From Massilia sp. Bi118 (lineage in GTDB: Bacteria; Pseudomonadota; Gammaproteobacteria; Burkholderiales; Burkholderiaceae_D), in contig NZ_CAKKMV010000016.1 in the NCBI RefSeq assembly GCF_918697865.1, forward strand, positions 1 to 64,000: a DNA stretch of 64,000 bases, written 5' to 3'. Position numbers and translations under genes: made by a program. How positions within the stretch are numbered: position 1 is the stretch's first letter; the number at the start of each line of letters is the position of its first letter. This document shows, one piece after another, positions 43,191 to 53,853 of this stretch. A model generated the notes under the pieces. That model was not told where the DNA came from. It did not search any database and saw nothing but the letters and a program-made list of their open reading frames with translations.

Positions 43191-45826
43191 GCCCGCGCCT
43201 GCTGCCCCTGCTGATCGCCGCCGGCTTCCCCGTCATCGTTCACGCCCAGGACACGCGCACCGTCACCGAACCGGTGCTGCCGCCTGCCTGCGCCATCCTG
43301 ACCGGCGAGACCTTCGCGCCGGAGCGCAACGACGCGCCGCGCATCCAGGCCGCCATCGACGCCTGCGCCCCCGGCCACGCCGTGGTGCTTGCGGCCAGCA
43401 ATGCCAGGCGCAGTTTCGTCTCCGGACCGCTGGTGCTGAGGACCGGCGTGAGCCTGGTGGTCGATGAGGGCGCCACCCTGTATGCGAGCAGCGATCCGAA
43501 GCTGTTCGACCGCGGCAGCGTGGATGGCCGAACTGCGTGCGGCACCAACGACCAGAACGGGCGCGGCTGCCGGCCTCTCATCACGGCCGAGAACACGCGC
43601 GGCAGCGGCATCATGGGCCGCGGCGTCATCGACGGCCGTGGCGGCGAGAAAATGCTCGGCGCCTCGGAAAGCTGGTGGCAGATCGCCCGCCGTGCACAAA
43701 AGGAAAAGACGCGCCAGAACGTGCCGCGGCTGATCCAGGTGGACAAGTCGCAGGACTTCACCATGGCCGGCATCCTGCTGAAGAATTCGCCGAATTTTCA
43801 CGTAACCCTCAATCAGGTCGACGGCTTTACGGCCTGGGGCGTGAAGATAGCCACGCCCCACGACGCCCGCAACACCGACGGCATCGACCCGATCTCGTCG
43901 AAGAACATCACCATCGCCCATAGCTGGATCCGCACCGGCGACGACAACGTCGCCATCAAGGGCGGCAACAACGGCCCGACGGAAAATGTCTCCATCCTGC
44001 ACAACCATTTCTACAGCGGCCACGGCATGTCCATCGGCAGCGAGACGAATGGCGGCGTGCGGCGCGTGCTGGTCGAGGACCTGTCGATGGACGGCACCAC
44101 CTCCGGCCTGCGCATCAAGAGTAATGATACGCGTGGAGGCACCGTGTCCGATATTCTGTATCGCGATGTCTGCCTGCGCGGCACGAAAGCGCCGATCGAC
44201 ATCTACACCCATTACGAGCAGGCCGCCAGGCCGGGCAGCCTGGTCCCGGATTACCGCGACGTGCGCATGGAGCGCGTCCACAGCCTCACGCCGGGCAAGA
44301 TCAACCTGCAGGGCTACGACGATGCGCACCCGCTGCGCCTGCGCCTGTCCGACGTGGTCGTCGACGGCCAGCCGGTAGTAAAAACCGAGTTCGCCCACGT
44401 GACCGGCACCGCCAGCTTCCTGGGCGAGGTTGCCGCCGCCGTCGATTGCAGCGGGCGCTTCCCGGACTTCCCGGCGGAGGCTGTGCGCAATCCGCGGCCC
44501 CAACTCAGCGCCGGGCAGGCCAAAGCCTACGAACTGCGCGAGGCGCTGAAGTATGTGGGCACGGTCGGCGCCGAGCGCATCGATCCGTGGGATCCGCTGG
44601 CCGATCCGCTCGCCACCGGCGCTCCGTTCACGGCCGACTACACGGTCGATGCGGGCGCCAGCGTGCAGGCGGCGGTGAACAAGGCCATCGCCGCCGGCGA
44701 CAAGGACAAGCGCGTCTACATCCGCATCCAGCCGGGCGTGTACCGCGAGCTGCTCTACGTGCCCGCGGGCGCGCCGCCGATCACGCTGTATTCCGAGGAT
44801 CCCGACGCGCGCGCCGTGCGCATCGTCGCCGGCCTCGACGCCTCGACCACGGGTGCGGATTACCGCAAGCTGCATGGCGCCCAGTTCGAGGGCGCGCCGC
44901 CTGCGGTACGCGCGATGTACGAGCAGCTGAAGGATCTGCCGGCCCTGTCGACCAGCGGCTCCGGCACCGCCTGGATCAGGGCCGACGGCTTCCAGGCGCG
45001 GAACATCACGATCGAGAACGCCTTCAACCGCGGCGGCGCCAGGGCCCCCACCGAGTGCGTCGGCGACCGCTGCCCGGACCACACCGGCGGCAGCCGCGTC
45101 CACCACCAGGCGGTCGCCCTGCGCGTGGACGGCGCTGACCGCGTCCAGTTCGAGAACCTGCGCCTGCTCGGCCAGCAGGACACGCTGTTCCTGAACGCGC
45201 CGGACCCCGACAGCACGGTGCGCAGCTTCTTCCACAAGTCCTATGTGGAAGGCGACGTCGACTTCATCTTCGGCGACAGCATCGCCTACTTCGACGATTG
45301 CGAGATCAAGTCGATCGGCGGCCGCGCCGCCTCGTACGCGCTGGCGCCCGACACCAGCCGCCGCGCCAGATACGGCTTCATCTTCAACCACTGCCGCTTC
45401 ACGGCGGACAAGCCGATAGCCGGCAACACCCAGTTCTACCTCGCCCGCCAATGGTTCCACAACCAGCGCTGCACGCCCTACGGCTGGATGCTGGTGGCCG
45501 GCTACCGCTGCCGCCTCGGCGATACCGACGTCTACCGCGCGCCGGAAGGCACGATCCGCCAGCGCACCCTGGAATCGGTCGGCAAGGCCGTGATCCTGAA
45601 CTCGCGCATCGGCGCCCACATCGACCGTATCAACCCCTGGTCGGAATGGAACCGCATGGGCACCATGGCCCACCGCCCGGCGCAATTCAGCTCCGACGAC
45701 CTCTGGGCCAATCTGCAGGCCGTCCACCCCGCGGTCGGGCTGGACGTGAACAAGGTCCTGGGCGGCAAGCCGCGCCCGGCGCCCGCCGAGATCTACCTCG
45801 GCGAATACAACAACACGAACGAATGA
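43187..45826 (+). CDS. Bifunctional polygalacturonase (GH28) - pectin methylesterase (CE8) fusion
   Basis: This 879-residue secreted enzyme carries two right-handed beta-helix domains. Residues about 25-430 are GH28, with NTDGIDP (D231), GDDN (D252/D253), GHG (H279) and RIKSN (R309/K311). Residues about 480-870 are CE8 pectinesterase, with GQQDTLFL (D665), DFIFGD (D692) and LARQW (R754). It would demethylate homogalacturonan and then cut it. The start is a GTG overlapping the upstream TGA, with GGAGG 6 bases before; MSPRLLPLLIAAGFPVIVHA is a good signal peptide. The far longer upstream frame is a shadow of the CE12 gene. Confidence 0.92.
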   Translation: MSPRLLPLLIAAGFPVIVHAQDTRTVTEPVLPPACAILTGETFAPERNDAPRIQAAIDACAPGHAVVLAASNARRSFVSGPLVLRTGVSLVVDEGATLYASSDPKLFDRGSVDGRTACGTNDQNGRGCRPLITAENTRGSGIMGRGVIDGRGGEKMLGASESWWQIARRAQKEKTRQNVPRLIQVDKSQDFTMAGILLKNSPNFHVTLNQVDGFTAWGVKIATPHDARNTDGIDPISSKNITIAHSWIRTGDDNVAIKGGNNGPTENVSILHNHFYSGHGMSIGSETNGGVRRVLVEDLSMDGTTSGLRIKSNDTRGGTVSDILYRDVCLRGTKAPIDIYTHYEQAARPGSLVPDYRDVRMERVHSLTPGKINLQGYDDAHPLRLRLSDVVVDGQPVVKTEFAHVTGTASFLGEVAAAVDCSGRFPDFPAEAVRNPRPQLSAGQAKAYELREALKYVGTVGAERIDPWDPLADPLATGAPFTADYTVDAGASVQAAVNKAIAAGDKDKRVYIRIQPGVYRELLYVPAGAPPITLYSEDPDARAVRIVAGLDASTTGADYRKLHGAQFEGAPPAVRAMYEQLKDLPALSTSGSGTAWIRADGFQARNITIENAFNRGGARAPTECVGDRCPDHTGGSRVHHQAVALRVDGADRVQFENLRLLGQQDTLFLNAPDPDSTVRSFFHKSYVEGDVDFIFGDSIAYFDDCEIKSIGGRAASYALAPDTSRRARYGFIFNHCRFTADKPIAGNTQFYLARQWFHNQRCTPYGWMLVAGYRCRLGDTDVYRAPEGTIRQRTLESVGKAVILNSRIGAHIDRINPWSEWNRMGTMAHRPAQFSSDDLWANLQAVHPAVGLDVNKVLGGKPRPAPAEIYLGEYNNTNE

Positions 45827-45839
45827 CGGAGACCGCAGC

Positions 45840-47720
45840 ATGACATCAGCTTTCGACACCCGCCGCAGCTTCCTGCGCAGCAGCTCCCTGGCCGGCCTGG
45901 CCGGGCTCGCGCTCACCCCGGGCGCGCAAGCCATCGCCGCCGCCGCGCAAGCCGTCGGCAAGGCGGCCGCCGACCCATGGCGCGAAGCCCAGGCCATCGC
46001 CCGCCGCCTGGCCATGCCGGTCAGGTTCCGCAAGAAGGACTACCTGGTGACAAGCTTTGGCGCGGAACCGTGCAAGCTGGTCCCGGTGAAAGCCTGGGTC
46101 TCTTTCGAAGACCAGGAAACCCTGAACACCCCGGCCCCGGGATCGAAAGACTGCTACCCGGCGATCCGCGACGCGGTCAAGCGCTGCCACCGGGAAGGCG
46201 GCGGCCGCGTCGTGATCCCGAAAGGCGACTGGTTCTGCGCCGGCCCCATCGTGCTGCTGTCGAACGTGAACGTGCACCTGCAGGCCGGCGCCCACGTCTA
46301 CTTCAGCAACGACCCGCGCGACTTCGCCAAATACGGCGACCATGACTGCGGCCAGAACGGCAAGCTGGTCGTGTCCCGGTGGCAGAGCAACGACTGCCTG
46401 AACTTCTCGTCCATGGTCTACGCGCACAAGGCGAACAACATCGCCCTCACCGCCGACGACTGGACCGCCATCCTCGACGGCCAGGGCGGCGTGCCGTTCG
46501 AAAATTCGAACGATTGCTGGTGGACCTGGAAGGGCAAGAACGCCACCATCAATTCGGTGGCCCAGGACAAGTCGCCGAACTACGTGCCGGGCAAGCTGGC
46601 GCAGAACCAGGTGAACCCGCTGAATCCGAAGTCGCTGCTTGACGTGGCGCCGGGCCTGTCCGAGGAAAAGCGCCTGCTGATCCAGGGCGAAGGCGACAAA
46701 TGGCGCGCCGACGACGCCTATCTGCCGGCGCTGTCCGAAGCCGGCGTGGCTATCGAAAAGCGCGTGTTCGGCCTCGGCCACTACCTGCGCCCGCCGATGA
46801 TCCACCTGGTCGAATGCACCGGCGTCCTGCTGGAGGGCTACCAGGTCACGCACACGCCGTTCTGGCAGCACCATCCCGTGGCCTGCCGCGATCTCACGAT
46901 CCGCAGGGTCTACGCCAACAGCCTGGGGCCGAACAGCGACGGCTTCGACCCGGAAGCCTGCGACGGCGTGCTGGTGGAAAGCTGCGAATTCGACACAGGC
47001 GACGACTGCATCGCGATCAAGGCCGGCAAGAACCTCGACACCCAATACGGCCCTTCGCAGAACATTGTGATCCAGAAGTGCAGGATGCACAGCGGGCACG
47101 GCGCCGTCACCCTCGGCAGCGAGATGGCCGGCGGCATCCAGAAGGTGTATGCGCAGGACCTCGTCTTCGAGAACAGGAACTGGGCGACCAACCCGCTGAA
47201 CATCGCGATCCGCCTGAAGACCAACATGAACCGCGGCGGCTTCCTGCGCTACTTCTACGTGCGCAACGTCAGCATCCCGAACGGCGTGCAGACCAGTCCC
47301 TCGTTCTACGCCACCCTGCCCGGCTCGCCGATCCCGACCCGCACGGTGGCGGCGGCGGCCGGCGGCGTCATCACCTTCGATTGCGACTACACGCCGCGCG
47401 CCGACAACGTGCGCATCCGCCCGCCCGAGGTGCACGACGTGCACATCTCGAACGTCCGCGTCGGCAACGTGAAGACGAAGGATGGCAGGCAGGCGTCCAG
47501 CTACCAGGCCTTCGTCATCCTGGGCCCGGTGGCTTCGGACTACAACGGCCCGGCGCCGCTCCCCGAAGTGCTGCCGGTGCGCGACGTGAGCATCACCGAT
47601 TGCGACTTCGGCACGCCGTCGAATGGCGACCAGCCCTGGTACCTGTACAACGTGAAGGGTCTGACGCTGAAGAACGTGACGATCGCCGGGAAGAAGTACC
47701 ACAGCGCGCTGCAAAGCTGA
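45840..47720 (+). CDS. Tat-exported GH28-type polygalacturonase
   Basis: This 626-residue beta-helix glycosidase has a twin-arginine signal (TRRSFLRSS, then a hydrophobic Ala/Leu run), so it is exported folded. Catalytic motifs are NSDGFDP (D367), GDD (D388/D389), SGHG (H420) and RLK (R458/K460). It is longer than typical GH28 (about 400), with N-terminal and internal insertions, and may act as an exo-enzyme on short oligomers in the periplasm. It starts 13 bases after the fusion gene, with GACGGAGA as the ribosome-binding site, and ends the operon at a strong terminator. Confidence 0.9.
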   Translation: MTSAFDTRRSFLRSSSLAGLAGLALTPGAQAIAAAAQAVGKAAADPWREAQAIARRLAMPVRFRKKDYLVTSFGAEPCKLVPVKAWVSFEDQETLNTPAPGSKDCYPAIRDAVKRCHREGGGRVVIPKGDWFCAGPIVLLSNVNVHLQAGAHVYFSNDPRDFAKYGDHDCGQNGKLVVSRWQSNDCLNFSSMVYAHKANNIALTADDWTAILDGQGGVPFENSNDCWWTWKGKNATINSVAQDKSPNYVPGKLAQNQVNPLNPKSLLDVAPGLSEEKRLLIQGEGDKWRADDAYLPALSEAGVAIEKRVFGLGHYLRPPMIHLVECTGVLLEGYQVTHTPFWQHHPVACRDLTIRRVYANSLGPNSDGFDPEACDGVLVESCEFDTGDDCIAIKAGKNLDTQYGPSQNIVIQKCRMHSGHGAVTLGSEMAGGIQKVYAQDLVFENRNWATNPLNIAIRLKTNMNRGGFLRYFYVRNVSIPNGVQTSPSFYATLPGSPIPTRTVAAAAGGVITFDCDYTPRADNVRIRPPEVHDVHISNVRVGNVKTKDGRQASSYQAFVILGPVASDYNGPAPLPEVLPVRDVSITDCDFGTPSNGDQPWYLYNVKGLTLKNVTIAGKKYHSALQS

Positions 47721-47742
47721 AACACACCGTTTGCGCCTTGGG

Positions 47743-47780
47743 CGCCGATTTGTGACGCTGAGTCACAAATCGGCGTTTTT

Positions 47781-47782
<2 letters not shown>
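47743..47782. terminator. Rho-independent terminator ending the pectin operon
   Basis: CGCCGATTTGTGAC and GTCACAAATCGGCG form a perfect 14-bp stem with a 5-base loop (47743-47775), followed by TTTTTTT. The T-run runs into the TAA stop of maeB on the other strand (47781-47783), so the element serves both convergent genes. Confidence 0.92.
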
Positions 47783-50024
<2,242 letters not shown>

Positions 50025-50100
50025 TGGTTTCTCCCTTGTCCGGTCGTCCGGGTATGGTCGCAGAAAAGCGCGGGCCGCTGCGCACGGCGCAGGCCGGCGC

Positions 50101-50400
50101 TCAGAATGCCTCCAGCACGCTGCTCAGGTGGATGACGTTGGGCGCGCCGTCGAAGCAGGGTCCGGCCAGGCGCCGCCATTCCTGGAAATCCTCGCTGCCG
50201 CGGAAATGCACGGTATGGTCTTCCAGCGTGTCCCATTGCACCAGCAGGCGGTAGGCGCGCGGATTCTCGATACCGCGCTGGACACGCATGCCGGTACAGC
50301 CGCGCGCCCGCCTGAACAGCGGCGCCGCCGCTGCCACCGCGGCCTCGAAGGCCTCTTCCATGCCCGCCTTCACCAGGATTTCCGCACTTTCCAAAACCAT
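50101..50400 (-). CDS. Antibiotic biosynthesis monooxygenase (ABM) domain protein
   Basis: This 99-residue ferredoxin-like ABM-fold protein has AEILVKAGMEEAFEAAVAAA at the N-terminus and YRLLVQWDTLEDHTVHFRGSEDFQEWRRL, the family pattern. Such proteins are cofactor-free oxygenases or stress proteins acting on quinones or aromatics. It is divergent from a flavin reductase with 82 bases between, and a TetR-type palindrome sits in that gap, so the two may form a small detoxification unit (inference). Confidence 0.85.
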   Translation of the reverse strand: MVLESAEILVKAGMEEAFEAAVAAAAPLFRRARGCTGMRVQRGIENPRAYRLLVQWDTLEDHTVHFRGSEDFQEWRRLAGPCFDGAPNVIHLSSVLEAF

Positions 50401-50418
50401 TTCTTGCCCCTTCGATGA

Positions 50419-50434
50419 TTGAGTGATCGTTCAA
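50419..50434. promoter_or_regulatory. TetR-type operator candidate between ABM and flavin reductase genes
   Basis: TTGAGTGATCGTTCAA is a dyad around a central GATC, with 12 of 16 bases symmetric. Palindromes of the form TTGA-N2-GATC-N2-TCAA are common TetR-family operators. No tetR gene is in the window, so the regulator would be encoded elsewhere. Confidence 0.4.
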
Positions 50435-50482
50435 TTATGCCTAGTATGCGCTAAGCTTGCTGATCGACCCCAGGGAGCACCC

Positions 50483-51103
50483 ATGAGCACCACGTATCAC
50501 TTCTACGAACCGCGCGCCGGCCACGGCCTGCCGCACGACCCTTTCAACGCCATCGTCGGTCCGCGCCCGATCGGCTGGATTTCCTCGCACAGCAAAGCGG
50601 GCCTCCTCAACCTCGCGCCCTACAGCTTCTTCAACGCCTTCAACTACGTGCCGCCCATCGTCGGCTTCGCCAGCATCGGCTGGAAGGATTCGGTGCGCAA
50701 CATCGAAGAGACGGGCGAATTCTGCTGGAACCTGGCGACCCGTCCGCTGGCCGAACAGATGAACCAGACCTGCGCCGCGGTGCCGGCCGACACCGACGAG
50801 TTCGCGCTGGCCGGCCTGGTGCCGGCGGCCTCGAACATGGTCGGCGTGCCGCGCGTGGCGGAGAGCCCGGTATCCTTCGAATGCCGCCTGAGCCAGCTGA
50901 TCCAGCTGCAGCGCGCCGACGGCGAACAGGTGCCGACCTGGCTGGTGCTGGGCGAAGTCGTCGGCGTGCACATCGCCCGCGCGCTGCTGAAGGACGGCGT
51001 CTACGACACCGCCGCGGCCGAGCCCATCCTGCGTGGCGGCGGCCCGGCCGATTACTTCACGATCGGCCACGAGCAACTTTTCCGGATGTTCCGCCCGAAG
51101 TAG
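50483..51103 (+). CDS. Flavin reductase family protein (flavoredoxin-like)
   Basis: This 206-residue FMN-binding split-barrel protein has a FNAIVGPRPIGWISS N-terminus typical of the flavin-reductase-like family, NLAPYSFFNAFNYVPP, and a C-terminal YFTIGHEQLFRMFRP. It may reduce flavin or act as an NAD(P)H oxidoreductase on an aromatic substrate. The frame is open 20 codons earlier, but MSTTYHFYEP has a GGGAG site and matches family length. It is divergent from the ABM monooxygenase, a sensible partner. Confidence 0.88.
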   Translation: MSTTYHFYEPRAGHGLPHDPFNAIVGPRPIGWISSHSKAGLLNLAPYSFFNAFNYVPPIVGFASIGWKDSVRNIEETGEFCWNLATRPLAEQMNQTCAAVPADTDEFALAGLVPAASNMVGVPRVAESPVSFECRLSQLIQLQRADGEQVPTWLVLGEVVGVHIARALLKDGVYDTAAAEPILRGGGPADYFTIGHEQLFRMFRPK

Positions 51104-51177
51104 GATCGCCAGGTTTTGACAGCGTCCGCATCCAGGCCTAAAGTGGAATCTGCCGTCCCACTTTGGGGGGAACCGAC

Positions 51178-52017
51178 ATGTACAAGACCATCGTCGTACA
51201 CATCGACGGCGGCGCACGCCAGGAAAGCCGGCTGCGCGCGGCCGCCCTGCTCGCCGTCAAGCACGCCGCCCACCTGGTCGGCAGCGGCGCCACCGGCATC
51301 TCGTGGATGGACTACAGCCTGCTGACCGGCTCGATGGCGGCGCCGGTGATCGGCGACGATTTCCAGGGCCTGCGCGAGGCCGCCGCCGAACACCTGGAAG
51401 CCTTCCGCCGGACCGCCGCCCACCTCGGCGTCGAAGCGCCCGAGACCCGCCTCATCGAAGACGACCCGCGCTACGCCCTGCTGCTGCAGTCGCGCTATGC
51501 CGACCTGGTGGTGCTGAGCCAGGACGGCGACAAGGACCCGAACCTGCCGGTGCGCGTGCGCGGCCTGCCCGAGCACGTGGCCCTGCGCGGCGCGCGCCCG
51601 GTGCTGGTCGTGCCCGGCGATTACCAGGGCGAGCCGATCCCCGGCGCCGCGGTGGTCGGCTGGGACGGCGGCATGCAGGCGCTGCGCGCGATCACGGCCG
51701 CGCTGCCGCTGCTGCAACATGCCGCGACCGTTAAGCTGGTGGTGATCAACCCGGACGCGCTGTCCGAGCTGCACGGCGAGCAGCCGGGCGCCGACATGGC
51801 GCTCTGGCTGGCGCGCCACGGCGCCAGCGTCGACGTCGTGGTCGAACGCACCCGCGCCACCACCGGCGATACGCTGTGCAGGCTGGCGCGCGATTGCGGC
51901 GCCGGGCTGATGGTGGCGGGCGCCTTCGGCCACAGCCGCTACCGCGAATGGATGCTGGGCGGGACCACGCGCGAGCTGCTCGAGCGGGCGCGGGTGCCGC
52001 TGCTGATCGCGCACTGA
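51178..52017 (+). CDS. Universal stress protein (UspA family), first copy
   Basis: This 279-residue protein is about twice the length of a single Usp domain, so probably a tandem of two. The first (about 1-145) starts MYKTIVVHIDGG; the second carries the nucleotide-binding pattern GAFGHSRYREWMLGGTTREL near the C-terminus. These proteins support survival under starvation, low oxygen or redox stress. The GGGGGGAA site is 6 bases before the ATG. A similar gene follows at 52539, so this is a tandem duplication around a hemerythrin-like frame. Confidence 0.9.
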   Translation: MYKTIVVHIDGGARQESRLRAAALLAVKHAAHLVGSGATGISWMDYSLLTGSMAAPVIGDDFQGLREAAAEHLEAFRRTAAHLGVEAPETRLIEDDPRYALLLQSRYADLVVLSQDGDKDPNLPVRVRGLPEHVALRGARPVLVVPGDYQGEPIPGAAVVGWDGGMQALRAITAALPLLQHAATVKLVVINPDALSELHGEQPGADMALWLARHGASVDVVVERTRATTGDTLCRLARDCGAGLMVAGAFGHSRYREWMLGGTTRELLERARVPLLIAH

Positions 52018-52039
52018 ACCGCCCGACGCGCGCGCCGCC

Positions 52040-52538
52040 ATGATGCCGCACCGCCTGCCCGCCCGGCCGCCGGTCTACACGGCGGCGCTGCGTCATGCGC
52101 GCCGCCTGCTGTGCGAGCGCCTCGCGCATGCGGCCGGAGCGCCGGACGAGGGCTTTGCGCATTGCTATATGGAGGTGATGGCCGAGGTCGAGGCCCACCT
52201 GCATCACGAGGAAGTGATCCTCGAAGCCTGCCGTGTCAAGCGCCTGCAGGAACGCGTGCACGAGCAGCGCCAGGAAAACGCCGCGATCCTCTCCGCCCTG
52301 CACCACACCCTGGCGCAGGTCGAGACCGGCGAGCACGACACGGCGCGCCAGCTGGTGGCGGCCCTGACCGGCATCCTGTCCCTGCACCGGATCAGCGCCG
52401 ACCTGGCCCTGCCGCACCGCCAGCCCGAACCGGCCGGGCCGCCGCGCATGCGCGGACGGGCGGCGCGCACGCCCCATCCGGCGCCGGCCCGGCCGCCCCG
52501 CCGCGCGCGCGCCCTTTTCCTTCCCCACGGAGGTTCCG
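52040..52538 (+). CDS. Hemerythrin-like protein, 3' end unresolved
   Basis: Residues about 15-130 resemble a hemerythrin-like four-helix bundle with possible iron ligands: HLHHEEVILEA, ERVHEQRQEN, SALHHTLAQVE and SLHRISADLAL (H-x4-D). The frame begins at an ATG 22 bases after the first usp gene. It has no stop codon before the second usp gene and stays open, out of frame with it, to 53515. Residues after about 133 become Pro/Arg-rich and look non-genic. Either a frameshift or lost stop has occurred, or this is not a gene. The end given is the last base before the second usp start, not a real stop codon. Confidence 0.4.
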
Positions 52539-53381
52539 ATGTCGCTGCAGTCCATCCTGGTCCACGCCGACCTGTCGCGCCACGCGCCGGCGCGCATCCA
52601 CGCGGCCGCCCTGCTGGCGCACGAACACGGCGCCCATCTCACCGGCGCGGCCATGATGGGCGTCTCGCGCGCGATCTTCCCGAACGGCTACCATCAGCGC
52701 CCGCGCACGCTCAGCGCGGCCTGCTTCGATCCGCTGGCGGAAAATGCGCGCCAGGCCTTGCAGCGCTTCGAAGCCATCGCCAGCGAGCGCGGCGTGCCCC
52801 ACGACACGCGGCTGGTGGCGGACGAAGTCGACGACGGACTGGCCCTGCTGTCGCGCTTCGCCGACCTGGTCGTGCTCAGCCAGGACGATCCGGACGAGTC
52901 CCTGTCGGACCACGTGCTGCGCATGCCGGACTACGTGATCCTCAACAGCCCGCGGCCGGTGCTGGTGATTCCGCATGGCGTCGACGCGCCCGCCGCGGGC
53001 TTCGCCCGCCGCGTGCTGCTGGCCTGGGACGGCAGCCGCGAAGCCGCCGCCGCCATGGCCGCCTCGGTGCCGCTGCTGCGCCGCGCGGAAACGGTGACGG
53101 CGGCGATGCTGTCGGGCCCCATCCTGACGGTGGCCGATTGCGAGGCCCAGCAGGACGAGCTGCTCGGCTTCCTCGGGCGGCACCGGGTGCGGGCCGGGGT
53201 GCTGGTCCGCGAACATGCGGGCGACACCGGCCGTGCACTACTGGACATGGCCGACGAGTTGAACGTCGACCTGCTGGTGATGGGCTGCTACGGCCACAGC
53301 CGCCTGCGCGAGCTGTGCCTGGGCGGTGCCAGCCGCACGGTGCTGGCCGAGGCGCGGATCCCGGCCCTGCTCGCGCATTGA
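52539..53381 (+). CDS. Universal stress protein (UspA family), second copy
   Basis: This 280-residue protein is of double-Usp length. The N-terminus is MSLQSILVHADLSRHAPARIH; the second domain ends with MGCYGHSRLRELCLGGASRTVL, the ATP-binding glycine pattern. It is similar in layout to the copy at 51178, indicating paralogy. A GGAGG site lies 6 bases before the ATG, so the start is firm even though another frame is open across it. Likely stress or low-oxygen related by family. Confidence 0.9.
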   Translation: MSLQSILVHADLSRHAPARIHAAALLAHEHGAHLTGAAMMGVSRAIFPNGYHQRPRTLSAACFDPLAENARQALQRFEAIASERGVPHDTRLVADEVDDGLALLSRFADLVVLSQDDPDESLSDHVLRMPDYVILNSPRPVLVIPHGVDAPAAGFARRVLLAWDGSREAAAAMAASVPLLRRAETVTAAMLSGPILTVADCEAQQDELLGFLGRHRVRAGVLVREHAGDTGRALLDMADELNVDLLVMGCYGHSRLRELCLGGASRTVLAEARIPALLAH

Positions 53382-53744
53382 TCAGGTCTCGCGCCGCCGC
53401 CAGATCCAGGCGTACATCAGCGCATTCATCGCAAGCACGCCGATGCCCAGGCCGATCTGCAGCTCACGCGTCAGGCCGGGCGGATAGATCAGCGGCAGCA
53501 GGTAATGGTCGATGAAGCCGCCTTCGTAGCCCGCCTCCCCGGCCAGCCGCCGGAAAGTCAGTTCCGCCCAGGTCAGGGGGCAGACCGCGCCGCTGGCCTC
53601 GATCAGGAAACCCCAGCCCGCCGCCGCCAGGTGTAGCGGCAGCCAGCGGCGCCGGCGCGCCACCAGCAGAGCGCCGAATACGACAAACAGAATGAAGCCG
53701 AGATGCAGCAGTGAAACCGCGTCGGCCAGCAGGCGGTAAGGCAT
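53382..53744 (-). CDS. DUF2784 membrane protein
   Basis: This 120-residue inner-membrane protein has three to four TM segments (about 8-28, 33-52 and 95-115). It matches DUF2784, with SLLHLGFILFVVFGALLV at the N-terminus, AVCPLTWAE, and YEGGFIDHYLLPLIYP, the conserved Cys-Pro and His-Tyr features of that family. Function unknown. It is convergent with the second usp gene (stop codons adjacent) and divergent from the PhaC-like hydrolase. Confidence 0.88.
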   Translation of the reverse strand: MPYRLLADAVSLLHLGFILFVVFGALLVARRRRWLPLHLAAAGWGFLIEASGAVCPLTWAELTFRRLAGEAGYEGGFIDHYLLPLIYPPGLTRELQIGLGIGVLAMNALMYAWIWRRRET

Positions 53745-53853
53745 GAGCGCATGCTACAGCAGGCGCTTGGCCCAGCTCAAGCGCTGGCCATTCGTGCGCG
53801 CCCTGGAGTGGCGTACAGTGCTGTCTTCCCGAACCAGACGAGACGAAATCGAC

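Noticed and set aside
42770..46033. Minus-strand 1087-residue frame opposite the pectinase genes
   Set aside because: Antisense to three genes with firm catalytic motifs; no domain or start signal.
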